The notes beneath the pieces were generated by a model that was not told where the DNA came from, made no database searches, and saw only the letters and a program-made list of their open reading frames with translations. A program made the translations under genes and the position numbers. Positions 23,917 to 32,778 of a stretch of DNA of 64,000 nucleotides are shown here, piece by piece. Source of the DNA: Curtobacterium sp. ZW137 (GTDB lineage Bacteria > Actinomycetota > Actinomycetes > Actinomycetales > Microbacteriaceae); assembly GCF_003762905.1 (NCBI RefSeq), contig NZ_RJKS01000002.1, positions 728,039 to 792,038 on the forward strand. Direction: 5' to 3'. The stretch's first letter is position 1, and each line of letters begins with the position of its first letter.

Positions 23917-25104
23917 CTAGACCGCAGCCAGCGCGCTGGTCGGCGGGATGCGCGCTGCGCGCGCCGCCGGGTACAACCCGGACACCCCACCGATGACGAC
24001 CGTCGCGCCGAGTCCGCCCGCGACCGCCCAGGCGGGGATCGTCACCGGCCACCCCTGGCCGATCGCGAAGACCATCGTCACCCCGACACCGATCACCACC
24101 CCGGCGACACCGCCGAGGAACGAGAGCAGCAGCGACTCGACGAGGAACTGGTCCCGGATGTTGCGTCGTCGGGCACCCAGCGCTCGCCGGACACCGACCT
24201 CGGCGCGCCGCTCGAGCACCGTGATCACCATCGTGTTCGCGACCCCGATCCCGCCGACCAGCAGCGCGACACCGCCGATGCCCACCAGCAGCCCCGTGAA
24301 CGAGTCGTCCGTCGCGTTCTTCGCGGCGAGCGCCTCGGACGGCCGTGTGACTCCGACGTCCTGCGGCGCGTCGGACCGGATGGCTCCGGCGAGGACGTCG
24401 CGGGCCTGCGCGACCCGTTCAGGGTCGACCCGCGTGTAGACCGCGGTCGGCGACCCGTCGAACCCGAGGTCCGACGCGAGGGAACGCGGGACGAACACCT
24501 GGTTGTCGAGGTCGTCCGCGAGTTCGAGCCGCTCGAGGATGCCGACGACCTGCACCCACCGGCCGCCGATCCACACGCGGGTGTCGTCGCGCACCCGGTC
24601 GATCCCGAGCGCCGCCGCGGCATCGGCACCGAGGACGACCTGCGCCGGCGCGTCCGCGGACGAGTCGATCCACCTGCCGGACGCCACGGCTCCACCGAGC
24701 ACCTCCGGGACGTCGCCCCACGCGGCCGAGACTCCGATGCCCTTCGTCTCCGGAGCGGGGATGAAGGGGTTCCGGTAGACGGCGGTGTCCTCGACCGTAC
24801 CGACGGCCGCTGCCGACTGCACCTCGTCCTGCCGCAGGGCGGACTCGAGTGCCGACGGAGGAAGGGGCGGGACCTCGCCGAACCCCTGGGCCTGGGTCGC
24901 GGTGAGCACGTTGGTGCCGAGCGCGTCGAGGACCTGGTCGAGCTTGGCCTTGCTCGAGGACGAGATGCCGACCACCGCGATCATCGCCGCGATGCCGATC
25001 GCGATGCCGAGGGCGGAGAGCACGACGCGGCCAGGGCGGGTCCGGAGGCCGAAGACCCCGAGCCGGAGGAGGTCCGCGCCGCTGACTCCGGACCGGCGGC
25101 TCAT
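23917..25104 (-). CDS. MacB-type ABC transporter permease
   Basis: 395 residues. An N-terminal helix (about 24-46) is followed by a large extracytoplasmic MacB-PCD domain (about 50-260) and three C-terminal helices of the FtsX domain, with VLERRAEVGVRRALGARRRNIRDQFLVESLLLS between them. This mechanotransmission fold moves substrates on the outer side of the membrane rather than through it. It is the last gene of the operon, overlapping the ATPase by 4 bp. Substrates in this family include lipoproteins, peptides and antibiotics; here the two upstream lipoproteins are possible partners. Confidence 0.88.
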   Translation of the reverse strand: MSRRSGVSGADLLRLGVFGLRTRPGRVVLSALGIAIGIAAMIAVVGISSSSKAKLDQVLDALGTNVLTATQAQGFGEVPPLPPSALESALRQDEVQSAAAVGTVEDTAVYRNPFIPAPETKGIGVSAAWGDVPEVLGGAVASGRWIDSSADAPAQVVLGADAAAALGIDRVRDDTRVWIGGRWVQVVGILERLELADDLDNQVFVPRSLASDLGFDGSPTAVYTRVDPERVAQARDVLAGAIRSDAPQDVGVTRPSEALAAKNATDDSFTGLLVGIGGVALLVGGIGVANTMVITVLERRAEVGVRRALGARRRNIRDQFLVESLLLSFLGGVAGVVIGVGVTMVFAIGQGWPVTIPAWAVAGGLGATVVIGGVSGLYPAARAARIPPTSALAAV

Positions 25105-25838
25105 CGTCCGCCCCGGATCGCGGTCGCGAGGGCCGCCGCGTCGGCCGGAGCGCCGTCGGCGTCCGGTCCGGAGTCCTGTTCCACCCGGCCGTCGCGCATC
25201 CGGACCTGGCGCGGGAGGGAGGCGGCGAGCTCGAGGTCGTGGGTGATCACCAGCACCGTCGTGCCGGCAGCGTTCAGCGCGCGGAGCAACTCGAGGATCG
25301 CGGTCCCGGACGCCGTGTCGAGCGCTCCGGTGGGTTCGTCCGCGAGGAGGATCGTCGGATCCCCGACGAGTGCCCTCGCGATCGCCACCCGCTGCTTCTC
25401 ACCGCCGGAGAGCTGGTTCGGGCGGTGGTCCACACGGTGTGCGAGTCCGACCGTGCCGAGCGCATCGACCGCACGTCGATGGCGCTCCTGCCGCCCGGTC
25501 GCGGTGTACAGGAGCCCGTCGGCGACGTTCTCCGCCGCGGTCGCGCCGGCCTGCAGGTGGAAGTGCTGGAACACGAACCCGATGTGGTCCGCGCGGAGGA
25601 GCGAGAGCGCGTCGTCGGACATCGTCGCGACGTCGTTGCCGGCGATCGTCACCGTGCCCGAGGTCGGGCGGTCCAGGGTGCCGACGATGTTGAGCATCGT
25701 GGACTTCCCGGATCCCGAGGGCCCGACGACCGCCACGAGCTCGCCGGCGGCGACGTCGAGTGAGACGCCGCGGAGGGCGCCGACGTCCCCGTAGGTCTTG
25801 GTGACTTCCCGGAGCGCGAGGACCGCTGCGCCGGTCAT
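25101..25838 (-). CDS. MacB/LolD-type ABC ATP-binding protein
   Basis: 245 residues. Walker A GPSGSGKST (about 39-47), Q-loop VFQHFHLQAGATAAENV, signature LSGGEKQRVAIARAL, Walker B ILLADEPTGALD and switch His in VLVITHD. The HLQAGATAAENV variant is typical for the LolD/MacB/FtsE subfamily, which energises mechanotransmission transporters. It overlaps its adaptor and permease neighbours by 4 bp each, so the three are made together. Confidence 0.92.
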   Translation of the reverse strand: MTGAAVLALREVTKTYGDVGALRGVSLDVAAGELVAVVGPSGSGKSTMLNIVGTLDRPTSGTVTIAGNDVATMSDDALSLLRADHIGFVFQHFHLQAGATAAENVADGLLYTATGRQERHRRAVDALGTVGLAHRVDHRPNQLSGGEKQRVAIARALVGDPTILLADEPTGALDTASGTAILELLRALNAAGTTVLVITHDLELAASLPRQVRMRDGRVEQDSGPDADGAPADAAALATAIRGGR

Positions 25839-26884
25839 CCCGGCACCACGACGCGGTCGCCTTCGGCGATCTCGCCGGTGATCGCGACCCGACCGTCGGC
25901 GATGAACCCCGGGTCGACGGCGACCCGATCGCTCGTGCCGTCCTTCCGGACCACGTCGACGGCGTACCGCCCGTCGCCCCGGGCGACCAGGGCCGAGACC
26001 GGCACCGAGAGCACGTCGCGTTCGGTGGTTCCCTTCGCGTCGATCTGCGCCGACGCTGCCGCCGGGAGCTGCCGGTCGCCCGGCTCGAACGACACCTGGA
26101 CGTCCACCTTCGAGCCGGAGTCCTCCCCGGCACTCGGCTGGACGTCCGTGACCTCCCCGGTCATCGGGTCGCCGGTCCCGTTGATCCGCACGTCGACCTT
26201 CGTCCCGACCGCGAGCCGTTCGGCGTCACGCTGGGAGACCGTCGCGGTCACGATGCGCTTCGTGCTCGTGACCGTGACCACGTCGCCGCCCGCCGGCTGA
26301 CCGAGTTTCCCGGTGACGGACGCGACGCGGACGTCGCCGTCGACGAACACGACGTCGTTCGCGGTGAGCACCCCGGTCACCTTCTGGCCACGGTCCTTCT
26401 GCCACTGCCGCACGGCGCGCTGCGTCCGGGGACCGAACGTGTCGTCCTGAGCGACGTCGTAGCCGAGTGCTGCCAGGTTGTCGTTGAGCTGCCGCACGTC
26501 GGTGCCCTTCCTCCCACGCTGCAGTTCCCGCCAGAGCGGGACCGTGCCGTGCATGCTGCGCACTGCGCGCTCGTCGACCGCGTAGAGGGTCTCGTCGCGG
26601 TGGATGACGGTGCCCGGCTTCGGCAGCCAGGTGAGCGTCCCGGCCGCCGCTCCCGGAACACCGACCGGGGCACCGTAGCCGAGCGTTCCGGCGAAGACCT
26701 TCGAGTCCGTCAGGTCGCCCTTGACGACCGGGGTGGTGGGGCGGCGCTCCTTCGTCCCGTCGTCAGCGGCGGCAGGAGGACTCGACGGCAGATCGACGAT
26801 CGCCCACGTCCCCGTCCCGGCCGCGATCACCGCGACGAGGCAGACGCCGGCGACGGTGGCGCGCTTCCGCGTCCTGGTGTTCAC
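25835..26884 (-). CDS. MacA-like adaptor with peptidoglycan-binding domain
   Basis: 349 residues. One N-terminal membrane helix (about 9-31) is followed by a barrel-sandwich half, then an inserted PG_binding_1 domain (about 105-165: LQRGRKGTDVRQLNDNLAALGYD ... TFGPRTQRAVRQWQKDRGQ) where Gram-negative MacA has a coiled coil, then beta-barrel parts with VTSTKRIVTATVSQRDAERL and SVPVSALVARGDGRYAV. It probably couples the MacB pump to peptidoglycan in this monoderm envelope. GTG 26884 overlaps the lipoprotein stop in a GTGA; a longer upstream frame overlaps that gene and is not supported. Confidence 0.85.
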   Translation of the reverse strand: MNTRTRKRATVAGVCLVAVIAAGTGTWAIVDLPSSPPAAADDGTKERRPTTPVVKGDLTDSKVFAGTLGYGAPVGVPGAAAGTLTWLPKPGTVIHRDETLYAVDERAVRSMHGTVPLWRELQRGRKGTDVRQLNDNLAALGYDVAQDDTFGPRTQRAVRQWQKDRGQKVTGVLTANDVVFVDGDVRVASVTGKLGQPAGGDVVTVTSTKRIVTATVSQRDAERLAVGTKVDVRINGTGDPMTGEVTDVQPSAGEDSGSKVDVQVSFEPGDRQLPAAASAQIDAKGTTERDVLSVPVSALVARGDGRYAVDVVRKDGTSDRVAVDPGFIADGRVAITGEIAEGDRVVVPG

Positions 26885-27375
26885 CGCTGTTCCGCCACTC
26901 CACCGTCGCCGAACGCCTCGGTGCCGCACTTGTGGGCGACGTCGTCGAACGTCGATTCGTCATCGGGCGTGAACTTCGCCATCGCGGCAGGGTCGTCCGG
27001 GTAGTCTTCGAACCCGTTGTCGCGGATGCACTCTGCCATCTTGCGCATCTGCTTCTCCGTGCCGGGCGCCTCCTTGGCCTCCCCTGCCTGCCCCGCGCCG
27101 CTCTCGGCGCCGCTCTCGGCGCCGAGGCAGGCTCCGAGATCCTGCACCCACTGGTCTTTGTCGACGCCCTCGGGAACCTGCATGTCCACGCCTTTCGACG
27201 TGTCCGGGTCCGCCATGTCGTAGCCTTTTCCCCGCATGCACTCCGCTGCGTTCGCACTCTTCGCACCGGGGGACGTCTCGTCGCTCGTCGGCGATCCGCT
27301 CGAGCACGCCGCGAGGAGTCCGGGAAGCAGCAATGCCGCTGCGACGATGGTGGTGAGTTTCGTGGTCTTCTGCAT
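26881..27375 (-). CDS. Cys-rich repeat lipoprotein 1 of the MacAB operon
   Basis: 164 residues. The signal peptide ends in a lipobox, LLAAC with Cys24. The mature part has two copies of a roughly 45-residue unit, each starting C-[MI]-R-x-x-G-[FY] and ending with a second Cys: Cys46-Cys83 and Cys116-Cys150. The same unit occurs twice in the neighbouring lipoprotein, so four copies lie side by side. Each Cys pair probably forms a disulfide. I do not recognise a named family. ATG 27375 has AAGGAGA 6 bases up. Overlap with the MacA-like gene suggests a sensor or substrate-binding role for this exporter. Confidence 0.8.
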   Translation of the reverse strand: MQKTTKLTTIVAAALLLPGLLAACSSGSPTSDETSPGAKSANAAECMRGKGYDMADPDTSKGVDMQVPEGVDKDQWVQDLGACLGAESGAESGAGQAGEAKEAPGTEKQMRKMAECIRDNGFEDYPDDPAAMAKFTPDDESTFDDVAHKCGTEAFGDGGVAEQR

Positions 27376-27401
27376 GGTGATCTCCTTGCGTGGTTCCGGC
27401 A

Positions 27402-27911
27402 TCAGCCGAGGTCCTGGGTCTGGGTGTCGGGTGCGAACTCGTCCGTGCACTCCTGCATGACCTCCTGGAACGCCGGCTCCTGAGCGCGGGCGTAGCCGTT
27501 CAGGTCGATCACGCCCGGCTTCTGCTCGGGGAAGTCCGCGTAGCCGTTCTCGCGGAGGCAGCTGGCGACCTCGGCGGACTCGCGCTCCCACTTCTGCATG
27601 TCCGCCTTGCTGTGCCCGGCGATTCCGGCCTGCTTCCTGCACGTGGCACCGGCCTCCGTGAACTCGTCGCCGTCGGCGCCGGACGGCGCCTGCATCATGC
27701 CGGACTCGGCCGCGGCGTCACTCGGGTCCTTGACGTCGAACCCGGCGTCGCGCATGCAGGAGCCCCACTTGGCCCCGATGCCGGCGCTCGCGTCGGCGAC
27801 GGTGTCGGTCCCGGTGGACGTCGAGCACGCCGCGACGGTGAAGGGCAGGGTGCAGATGACGAGTGCGGCCGCGACCAGTGCGGTGCGGTGGCTCCATGGT
27901 GTGTGCTTCAT
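27402..27911 (-). CDS. Cys-rich repeat lipoprotein 2 of the MacAB operon
   Basis: 169 residues, paralogous to the gene at 26881. A hydrophobic signal peptide (Cys20 lies inside it) ends in the lipobox TVAAC with Cys29. Two repeat units follow: SCMRDAGFDVKDP (Cys52) to Cys91 and SCLRENGYADFPEQ (Cys118) to Cys155. The conserved pattern is C-x-R-x-x-G-[FY] followed by an acidic or Pro-containing turn and a Cys about 37 residues on. It lies 47 bp downstream of the histidine kinase and 26 bp upstream of lipoprotein 1. A tandem gene duplication is likely. Function unknown. Confidence 0.8.
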   Translation of the reverse strand: MKHTPWSHRTALVAAALVICTLPFTVAACSTSTGTDTVADASAGIGAKWGSCMRDAGFDVKDPSDAAAESGMMQAPSGADGDEFTEAGATCRKQAGIAGHSKADMQKWERESAEVASCLRENGYADFPEQKPGVIDLNGYARAQEPAFQEVMQECTDEFAPDTQTQDLG

Positions 27912-27958
27912 GTGACCAGCACACCGGAGAGGCTGTTTCGGCCCGTGTACCCGCCGCG

Positions 27959-29083
27959 TTACAGCGGCGAAACGTCGACCCGCACGCGCAGCCCGCCGTC
28001 GTCGCGAGCGGCGATCGCGAGTTGCCACCCGTGCGCCTGCGCGATCGAGGCGACGATCGAGAGGCCGAGGCCGCTGTGCCGGCCCGAACCGACTCGACTC
28101 GGGCAGCGACGGAACGGTTCGACCAGCAGCGGCGCGATCTCGCGGGGCACTGCCGGCCCGGAGTTCTCGACCATGAACCCGCGGTCGTCGGTGACGACCA
28201 GGACGAACCCGCCGGGCTCGTTGTACTCGACGGCGTTGCCGACGAGATTGGTGAGGAGCTGGCGGACGAGCGTCGGCTCACCGGTGACACACCGGACGGG
28301 AGGCTCGGATCGCGCGGTGTGGGTCAGCGTCACCTCGTGCTCCCGGCCGGTCTCAGCGAGGGCGGTGGTCACCTCGTCGGCGAGCGCTCGGAGGTCGATC
28401 GCCGATCCGGCGTCGGTCAGTCCGCGGTCCGCCTCCGCGAGGACCAGCAGCGACTCGACGAGGTGCTCCGTTCGGCGGTTCTGTGCCAGGAGCTCCTCGC
28501 GCGTGGCCCACAGCTCCTCGGGGCCGGCATGCTCGTGCAGTCCGATCTGCACCGCCGCTCGCTGAACGGCGAGCGGGGTCCGGAGTTCGTGCGAGGCCTG
28601 GGCGACGAAACGCCGCTGGCTCTCGAACGCGGTCTCCATGCGGTCGAGGAGATCGTCGACCGTCCGCGAGAGGCGCCGGAGCTCGTCGTCCGGACCACCG
28701 AGGTCGATGCGCTCGTGCAGGTTCGACGCGGTGATCCGGTTCGCGGTCGCCGTGATCCTGTCGATGGGGCGGAGCATCCGCCGGCTGACGAGCCACCCGA
28801 GCCCACCGGCGAGGACGCCCGCGCCGGTGACCCCGACCGCGGACCATCGCCACTGCCGAACGGCCACGACGCTCACCACGGTCGCGGCGGTCGTGCCTTC
28901 CGTCGCCGACGTCGTGGGTCCGGACCCTTCGGATTCCTCGCGCTCCACCGCCACGGAGGAGACGGCGCCCACTCCCGCGAGGGACATCACGTTCGTGAAC
29001 ACCACGACCCCGGTCGCAAGGGCCATGGCGGCGAGCGCGAAGACGAGGGCGGTGCGGGCACGGATGCTCCACATGCGTCTCAC
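27959..29083 (-). CDS. Sensor histidine kinase
   Basis: 374 residues with two membrane helices (about 12-36 and 80-99) bracketing a short outer loop of about 40 residues rich in Glu/Ser/Thr, a HAMP domain (RRMLRPIDRITATANRI), HisKA with phospho-His in FVAQASHELRTPLAVQ, and HATPase with NLVGNAVEYNE, DRGFMVENSGP and HSGLGLSIV. The tiny sensor loop suggests detection within the membrane or via the lipoproteins. GTG 29083 overlaps the response regulator stop by 4 bp; MWSIR at 29074 is an alternative. The DNA at 28289-28307 equals the terminator arm at 5011. Confidence 0.9.
   Translation of the reverse strand: MRRMWSIRARTALVFALAAMALATGVVVFTNVMSLAGVGAVSSVAVEREESEGSGPTTSATEGTTAATVVSVVAVRQWRWSAVGVTGAGVLAGGLGWLVSRRMLRPIDRITATANRITASNLHERIDLGGPDDELRRLSRTVDDLLDRMETAFESQRRFVAQASHELRTPLAVQRAAVQIGLHEHAGPEELWATREELLAQNRRTEHLVESLLVLAEADRGLTDAGSAIDLRALADEVTTALAETGREHEVTLTHTARSEPPVRCVTGEPTLVRQLLTNLVGNAVEYNEPGGFVLVVTDDRGFMVENSGPAVPREIAPLLVEPFRRCPSRVGSGRHSGLGLSIVASIAQAHGWQLAIAARDDGGLRVRVDVSPL
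28289..28307. repeat. Terminator-arm sequence inside histidine kinase gene
   Basis: Nineteen bases are identical to the left arm of the terminator at 5011-5029. Here only one arm is present, so no hairpin forms. It encodes (in reverse) the SEPPVRCV segment just before the HATPase N-box, a place where sensor kinases vary in length and sequence. Confidence 0.75.
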
Positions 29084-29733
29084 AGGGCGTAGCCCCTGCC
29101 CGGCACCGTCCTGATCGGGTCCGGTTCGCCGAGCTTCTTGCGGAGCTTCGACATCGTCACCCGGACCGCCGCGGTGAACGGGTCGATGTTCATGTCCCAG
29201 ACCTTCTCGAGCAGCTCCTCGGCCGAGACGATGCGACCGTCCGCGCGCAGCAGGGTCTCGAGGACCCCGAGCTCCTTCGAGGTGAGGTCGAGCAGCCGAC
29301 CGTCCCGGGTGACCATGCGGCGGTTCGTGTCGACGACGAGCCCGACCCGCGACAGCACCGGCGCGACCGGAGCGACGGTGCGCCGTCCGAGGGCGCGGAC
29401 CCGTGCGACGAGCTCGGGGTACTCGAAGGGCTTCGCGAGGTAGTCGTCTGCCCCGAGTTCGAGTCCGTTGACCCGGTCGGCCAGGGCAGTGGCCGCGGTG
29501 AGCATGAGGATCCGCGTGAGGCTCCCCCGTGCTGCGAGTCGACGTGCGACCTCGTCGCCGTGCATCCCGGGGATGTCACGGTCGAGCACGACGACGTCGT
29601 AGTCGTTCACCGAGAGGAGCTCGTCAGCGTGGTCGCCGCGGTAGGTGACGTCCACCGCCATGTCCTGCCGGGTCAGTCCCTTCGCGACGAGGTCCGCGAG
29701 CGGGACCTCGTCATCCACCACCAGTACGCGCAC
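29080..29733 (-). CDS. OmpR/PhoB family response regulator
   Basis: 217 residues. The receiver domain starts VRVLVVDDEVPLADLV with acidic Asp7/Asp8, phospho-acceptor Asp51 in VVLDRDIPG, Thr in LMLTAAT and Lys in DDYLAKPF. The C-terminal winged helix contains LTSKELGVLETLLRADGRIVSAEELLEKVW, AVRVTMSKLRKKLG and RTVPGRGYAL. I chose GTG 29733 because the receiver fold begins there; an upstream extension of 22 residues has no family match. It is the first gene of the operon that runs through the kinase, two lipoproteins and MacAB-like exporter, and probably controls it. Confidence 0.88.
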   Translation of the reverse strand: MRVLVVDDEVPLADLVAKGLTRQDMAVDVTYRGDHADELLSVNDYDVVVLDRDIPGMHGDEVARRLAARGSLTRILMLTAATALADRVNGLELGADDYLAKPFEYPELVARVRALGRRTVAPVAPVLSRVGLVVDTNRRMVTRDGRLLDLTSKELGVLETLLRADGRIVSAEELLEKVWDMNIDPFTAAVRVTMSKLRKKLGEPDPIRTVPGRGYAL

Positions 29734-29927
29734 TCGTATATTGCACGTGATGTTCCTAAGCGTTGGCTGGATCGACATGCACGGCACCGGCCTGTTCATC
29801 GATCCGGACCACGAACTCGACGCAGCGGACGCCGGGGACGAAGGAGAACGGGACGGTGTCGATCGTGAGCTGGTCCATGCGCCGAGCTTCGCGAACCGAC
29901 TGTTTCGCTGGCGTTACGCGGACGGCG

Positions 29928-30482
29928 TCAGACGTCGAACGGGACCTCGCCGGACCGGCTGACCCCGGCTCGCTGCCGGTACGCCAGGTGCCCTCCGAGG
30001 TAGCCGCCGACGCCGACGACCGCGAGTCCGGCGAACCCGAGCAGCTTGCCGGCGCCGTGGTTGCCGTGCTTCCGCTGCAGCCAGGACAGCCCGTACAGCG
30101 AGATGCCGACCCAGTTCACCGCCTGGTGCACCCATCCGGTCCGGAGCTGCTCGCGGTCGAGCTCGGACCAGTCGGCGTACCCGGCGGCCGTCGCGCTGCC
30201 CGAGGAGACCAGCCCGACGCCGACCAGCGTCTTCGCCGCCCTCGCGTTGCCCTTCCCGCCGAGCAGGTCGAGCACGGCGGCGGAGATCCATGCGCCGAGC
30301 GGGACCTGCACCATCAGCGGGTGCAGCGGGTGCCCGAAGGGGACGCCGTGCAGCAGCTTCCGCAGGCCTCGGGGGCGGACGAGGGCGTCGACGACCTTGC
30401 GGTCGATGTCGACGGCCTTGTCGAGCACGCTCGCGTGCTCGATGGACTCGGTGACGCGACGGATCGCGGGGATCTCCGGCAT
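29928..30482 (-). CDS. DUF2231 membrane protein
   Basis: 184 residues. The DUF2231 signature HGVPFGHPLHPLMVQVPLGAW (paired His residues at the membrane surface) is followed by three further membrane helices, ending with GYLGGHLAYRQRAGV. The His pattern resembles haem- or metal-binding membrane proteins, but function is unknown. The gene begins 10 bp after the clpB stop on the same strand, so it may be co-transcribed and heat-regulated. The region 29734-29927 downstream holds the response-regulator promoter and no gene. Confidence 0.82.
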   Translation of the reverse strand: MPEIPAIRRVTESIEHASVLDKAVDIDRKVVDALVRPRGLRKLLHGVPFGHPLHPLMVQVPLGAWISAAVLDLLGGKGNARAAKTLVGVGLVSSGSATAAGYADWSELDREQLRTGWVHQAVNWVGISLYGLSWLQRKHGNHGAGKLLGFAGLAVVGVGGYLGGHLAYRQRAGVSRSGEVPFDV

Positions 30483-30492
30483 GCGCTGGACG

Positions 30493-32661
30493 CTACTCCT
30501 CGACGATCTCCGCGAGTTCGAAGGGTTCCACGACCAGCCCGTTGCCATCCTCGGCGACGTCCACCCGGACGGTGTCGCCGTCCCGGACGTCACCGGCGAG
30601 GATCGCGCGCGCCAGCTGGTCGTCGATCTGGCGCTGCATGAGCCGGCGGAGCGGACGTGCGCCGTAGACCGGGTCGTACCCGCGCTCGGCCAGCCAGCCC
30701 CGGGCTTCGGGGGTGACCGCGAGCTCGAGCCGGCGGTCCGAGAGCCGTCGTGCGAGCCGGTCGACGTACAGCGACACGATCTGCCCGAGGTCTTCCGAGG
30801 TGAGCGCCTGGAACACCACGATGTCGTCGAGCCGGTTGATGAACTCGGGGCGGAACGCCTGCTGCACGAGTTCGCGCACGGCCTCTTCGCGCTGCTCCTC
30901 GGTCAGCGACATGTCCGTCGTGAACTGCGAGCCGAGGTTCGACGTGAGGACCATGATCGTGTTCCGGAAGTCGACCGTGCGGCCCTGCCCGTCGGTGAGC
31001 CGCCCGTCATCGAGCACCTGCAGCAGCACGTCGAAGACCTCGGGGTGCGCCTTCTCGACCTCGTCGAGCAGGATCACGGAGTACGGGCGCCGCCGGACGG
31101 CCTCGGTGAGCTGGCCACCGGCCTCGTACCCGACGTACCCGGGCGGGGCACCGATGAGCCGTGCGACCGAGTGCTTCTCGCCGTACTCGCTCATGTCGAT
31201 GCGGACGAGGGCCTTCTCGTCGTCGAACAGGAACTCGGCGAGTGCCTTCGCGAGCTCGGTCTTGCCGACACCGGTCGGCCCGAGGAACAGGAAGGACCCG
31301 GTCGGACGGTCCGGGTCGGAGATGCCGGCGCGGGTGCGGCGGACGGCTTCGGACACGGCCTGCACGGCGGTGCGCTGCCCGATGATGCGGCGGCCGAGTT
31401 CGCTCTCGAGGTGCAGGAGCTTCTCGGTCTCGCCCTGCAGCAGACGCCCCATCGGGATGCCCGTCCACTGCGCGATCACGGCGGCGATGTCCTCGTCGGT
31501 GACGCTGTCGTTGACCATCCGGTCGGCCGACTCGGCCTGCTCCGCTGCGGCCAGTTCGGCCTCGATCCGGGGCTTCTCGCCGTACTCCAGCCGCGACACC
31601 GTCTCGAAGTCGGCTTCGCGCTGGGCTCGCTGCGAGCGCATGTTGAGCTCGTCGAGCTGCTGCTTCAGTTCACCGATGCGGTTCAGCGACGCCCGCTCCG
31701 CCTGCCACCGCGCCTCGAGTTCGGCGAGCCGTTCCTCGCGCGTGTGCAGCTCGTTCCGCAGGATCTCGAGGCGCGCCTTGGACGCGTCGTCCTTCTCCTG
31801 CTTCAGCGCGAACTCCTCCACCCGGAGCCGGTCCACGTTCCGCTTCAGCTCGTCGATCTCGACGGGGCTGGAGTCGATCTCCATGCGGAGTCGGGACGCT
31901 GCTTCGTCGATGAGGTCGATCGCCTTGTCCGGCAGCTGTCGCCCGGAGATGTACCGGTTCGACAGGCTCGCCGCGGCCACGAGGGCGGAGTCGTTGATCG
32001 TCACCTTGTGGTGCGCCTCGTAGCGCTCCTTGAGCCCGCGGAGGATCGCGACCGAGTCCTCGACGCTGGGCTCCCCCACGTAGACCTGCTGGAAGCGGCG
32101 TTCGAGTGCGGCGTCCTTCTCGATGTACTCGCGGTACTCGTCGAGCGTCGTCGCACCGATGAGTCGCAGTTCGCCACGCGCCAGCATCGGCTTGAGCATG
32201 TTCGAGGCGGCGACGGATCCTTCTCCGCCGCCCGCGCCCATCAGCGTGTGCAGCTCGTCGATGAAGGTGATCACCTGGCCGTCGGACTCGTTGATCTCCT
32301 TGAGCACGGCCTTCAGCCGCTCTTCGAACTCACCGCGGTACTTGGCGCCTGCGATGAGCGCGGAGATGTCCAGCGACACGAGGCGCTTGTCCTTGAGCGA
32401 GTCGGCGACGTCGCCCGCGACGATGCGCTGTGCGAGTCCCTCGACGACGGCGGTCTTGCCGACGCCCGGCTCACCGATGAGCACGGGGTTGTTCTTGGTG
32501 CGGCGCGTCAGCACCTGGGAGACGCGCCGGATCTCGGCGTCGCGGCCGATCACGGGGTCGAGCTTGCCGCTCCGGGCGATCGCCGTGAGGTCGACGCCGT
32601 ACTGCTCGAGGGCGGTCTTCTGCTGCTCCGCAGAGTCAGGAGCGCCCTGGAGGTTCGCCAT
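30493..32661 (-). CDS. clpB: ATP-dependent chaperone ClpB lacking the N-terminal domain
   Basis: 722 residues against about 865 for full-length ClpB. The Clp N-domain is missing: the protein begins 22 residues before the first AAA module ([20 protein letters not shown]). Present are Walker A1 [13 protein letters not shown] (63-75), Walker B1 ITFIDELHT, the coiled-coil middle domain (about 270-390), Walker A2 [29 protein letters not shown] and the [19 protein letters not shown] tail. It disaggregates proteins with DnaK. ATG 32661 has AAGGA upstream and directly follows a HAIR operator, so the short form is the encoded one. No dnaK is nearby. Confidence 0.92.
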   Translation of the reverse strand: MANLQGAPDSAEQQKTALEQYGVDLTAIARSGKLDPVIGRDAEIRRVSQVLTRRTKNNPVLIGEPGVGKTAVVEGLAQRIVAGDVADSLKDKRLVSLDISALIAGAKYRGEFEERLKAVLKEINESDGQVITFIDELHTLMGAGGGEGSVAASNMLKPMLARGELRLIGATTLDEYREYIEKDAALERRFQQVYVGEPSVEDSVAILRGLKERYEAHHKVTINDSALVAAASLSNRYISGRQLPDKAIDLIDEAASRLRMEIDSSPVEIDELKRNVDRLRVEEFALKQEKDDASKARLEILRNELHTREERLAELEARWQAERASLNRIGELKQQLDELNMRSQRAQREADFETVSRLEYGEKPRIEAELAAAEQAESADRMVNDSVTDEDIAAVIAQWTGIPMGRLLQGETEKLLHLESELGRRIIGQRTAVQAVSEAVRRTRAGISDPDRPTGSFLFLGPTGVGKTELAKALAEFLFDDEKALVRIDMSEYGEKHSVARLIGAPPGYVGYEAGGQLTEAVRRRPYSVILLDEVEKAHPEVFDVLLQVLDDGRLTDGQGRTVDFRNTIMVLTSNLGSQFTTDMSLTEEQREEAVRELVQQAFRPEFINRLDDIVVFQALTSEDLGQIVSLYVDRLARRLSDRRLELAVTPEARGWLAERGYDPVYGARPLRRLMQRQIDDQLARAILAGDVRDGDTVRVDVAEDGNGLVVEPFELAEIVEE

Positions 32662-32693
32662 GCGTTCTGTCCTTTCCTTGCGTTGGTCCTGAA

Positions 32694-32714
32694 CTTGAGT
32701 CTACTGCACTCAAC
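32694..32714. promoter_or_regulatory. HAIR element (HspR operator)
   Basis: CTTGAGT-N7-ACTCAAC (32694-32714) matches the HspR-associated inverted repeat CTTGAGT-N7-ACTCAAG with one difference. It lies 32 bp before clpB, a known HspR target in actinobacteria, and also 64 bp before the divergent DUF418 gene. Confidence 0.88.
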
Positions 32715-32778
32715 TTACGCCCGGCGGGCCGTATTCCGGGATACGTCCGCGAAACACCGGGAGCGGTGTGCTCTCCAC

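Noticed and set aside
29756..29962. Possible small plus-strand protein opposite the response-regulator promoter.
   Set aside because: It has no ribosome site, runs antisense into the DUF2231 gene end, and its composition does not look like protein selection.
30046..32700. A long plus-strand frame across the DUF2231 and clpB genes.
   Set aside because: It is antisense to clpB, whose motifs are complete; only its last part (from 32779) is real coding sequence, the DUF418 gene.
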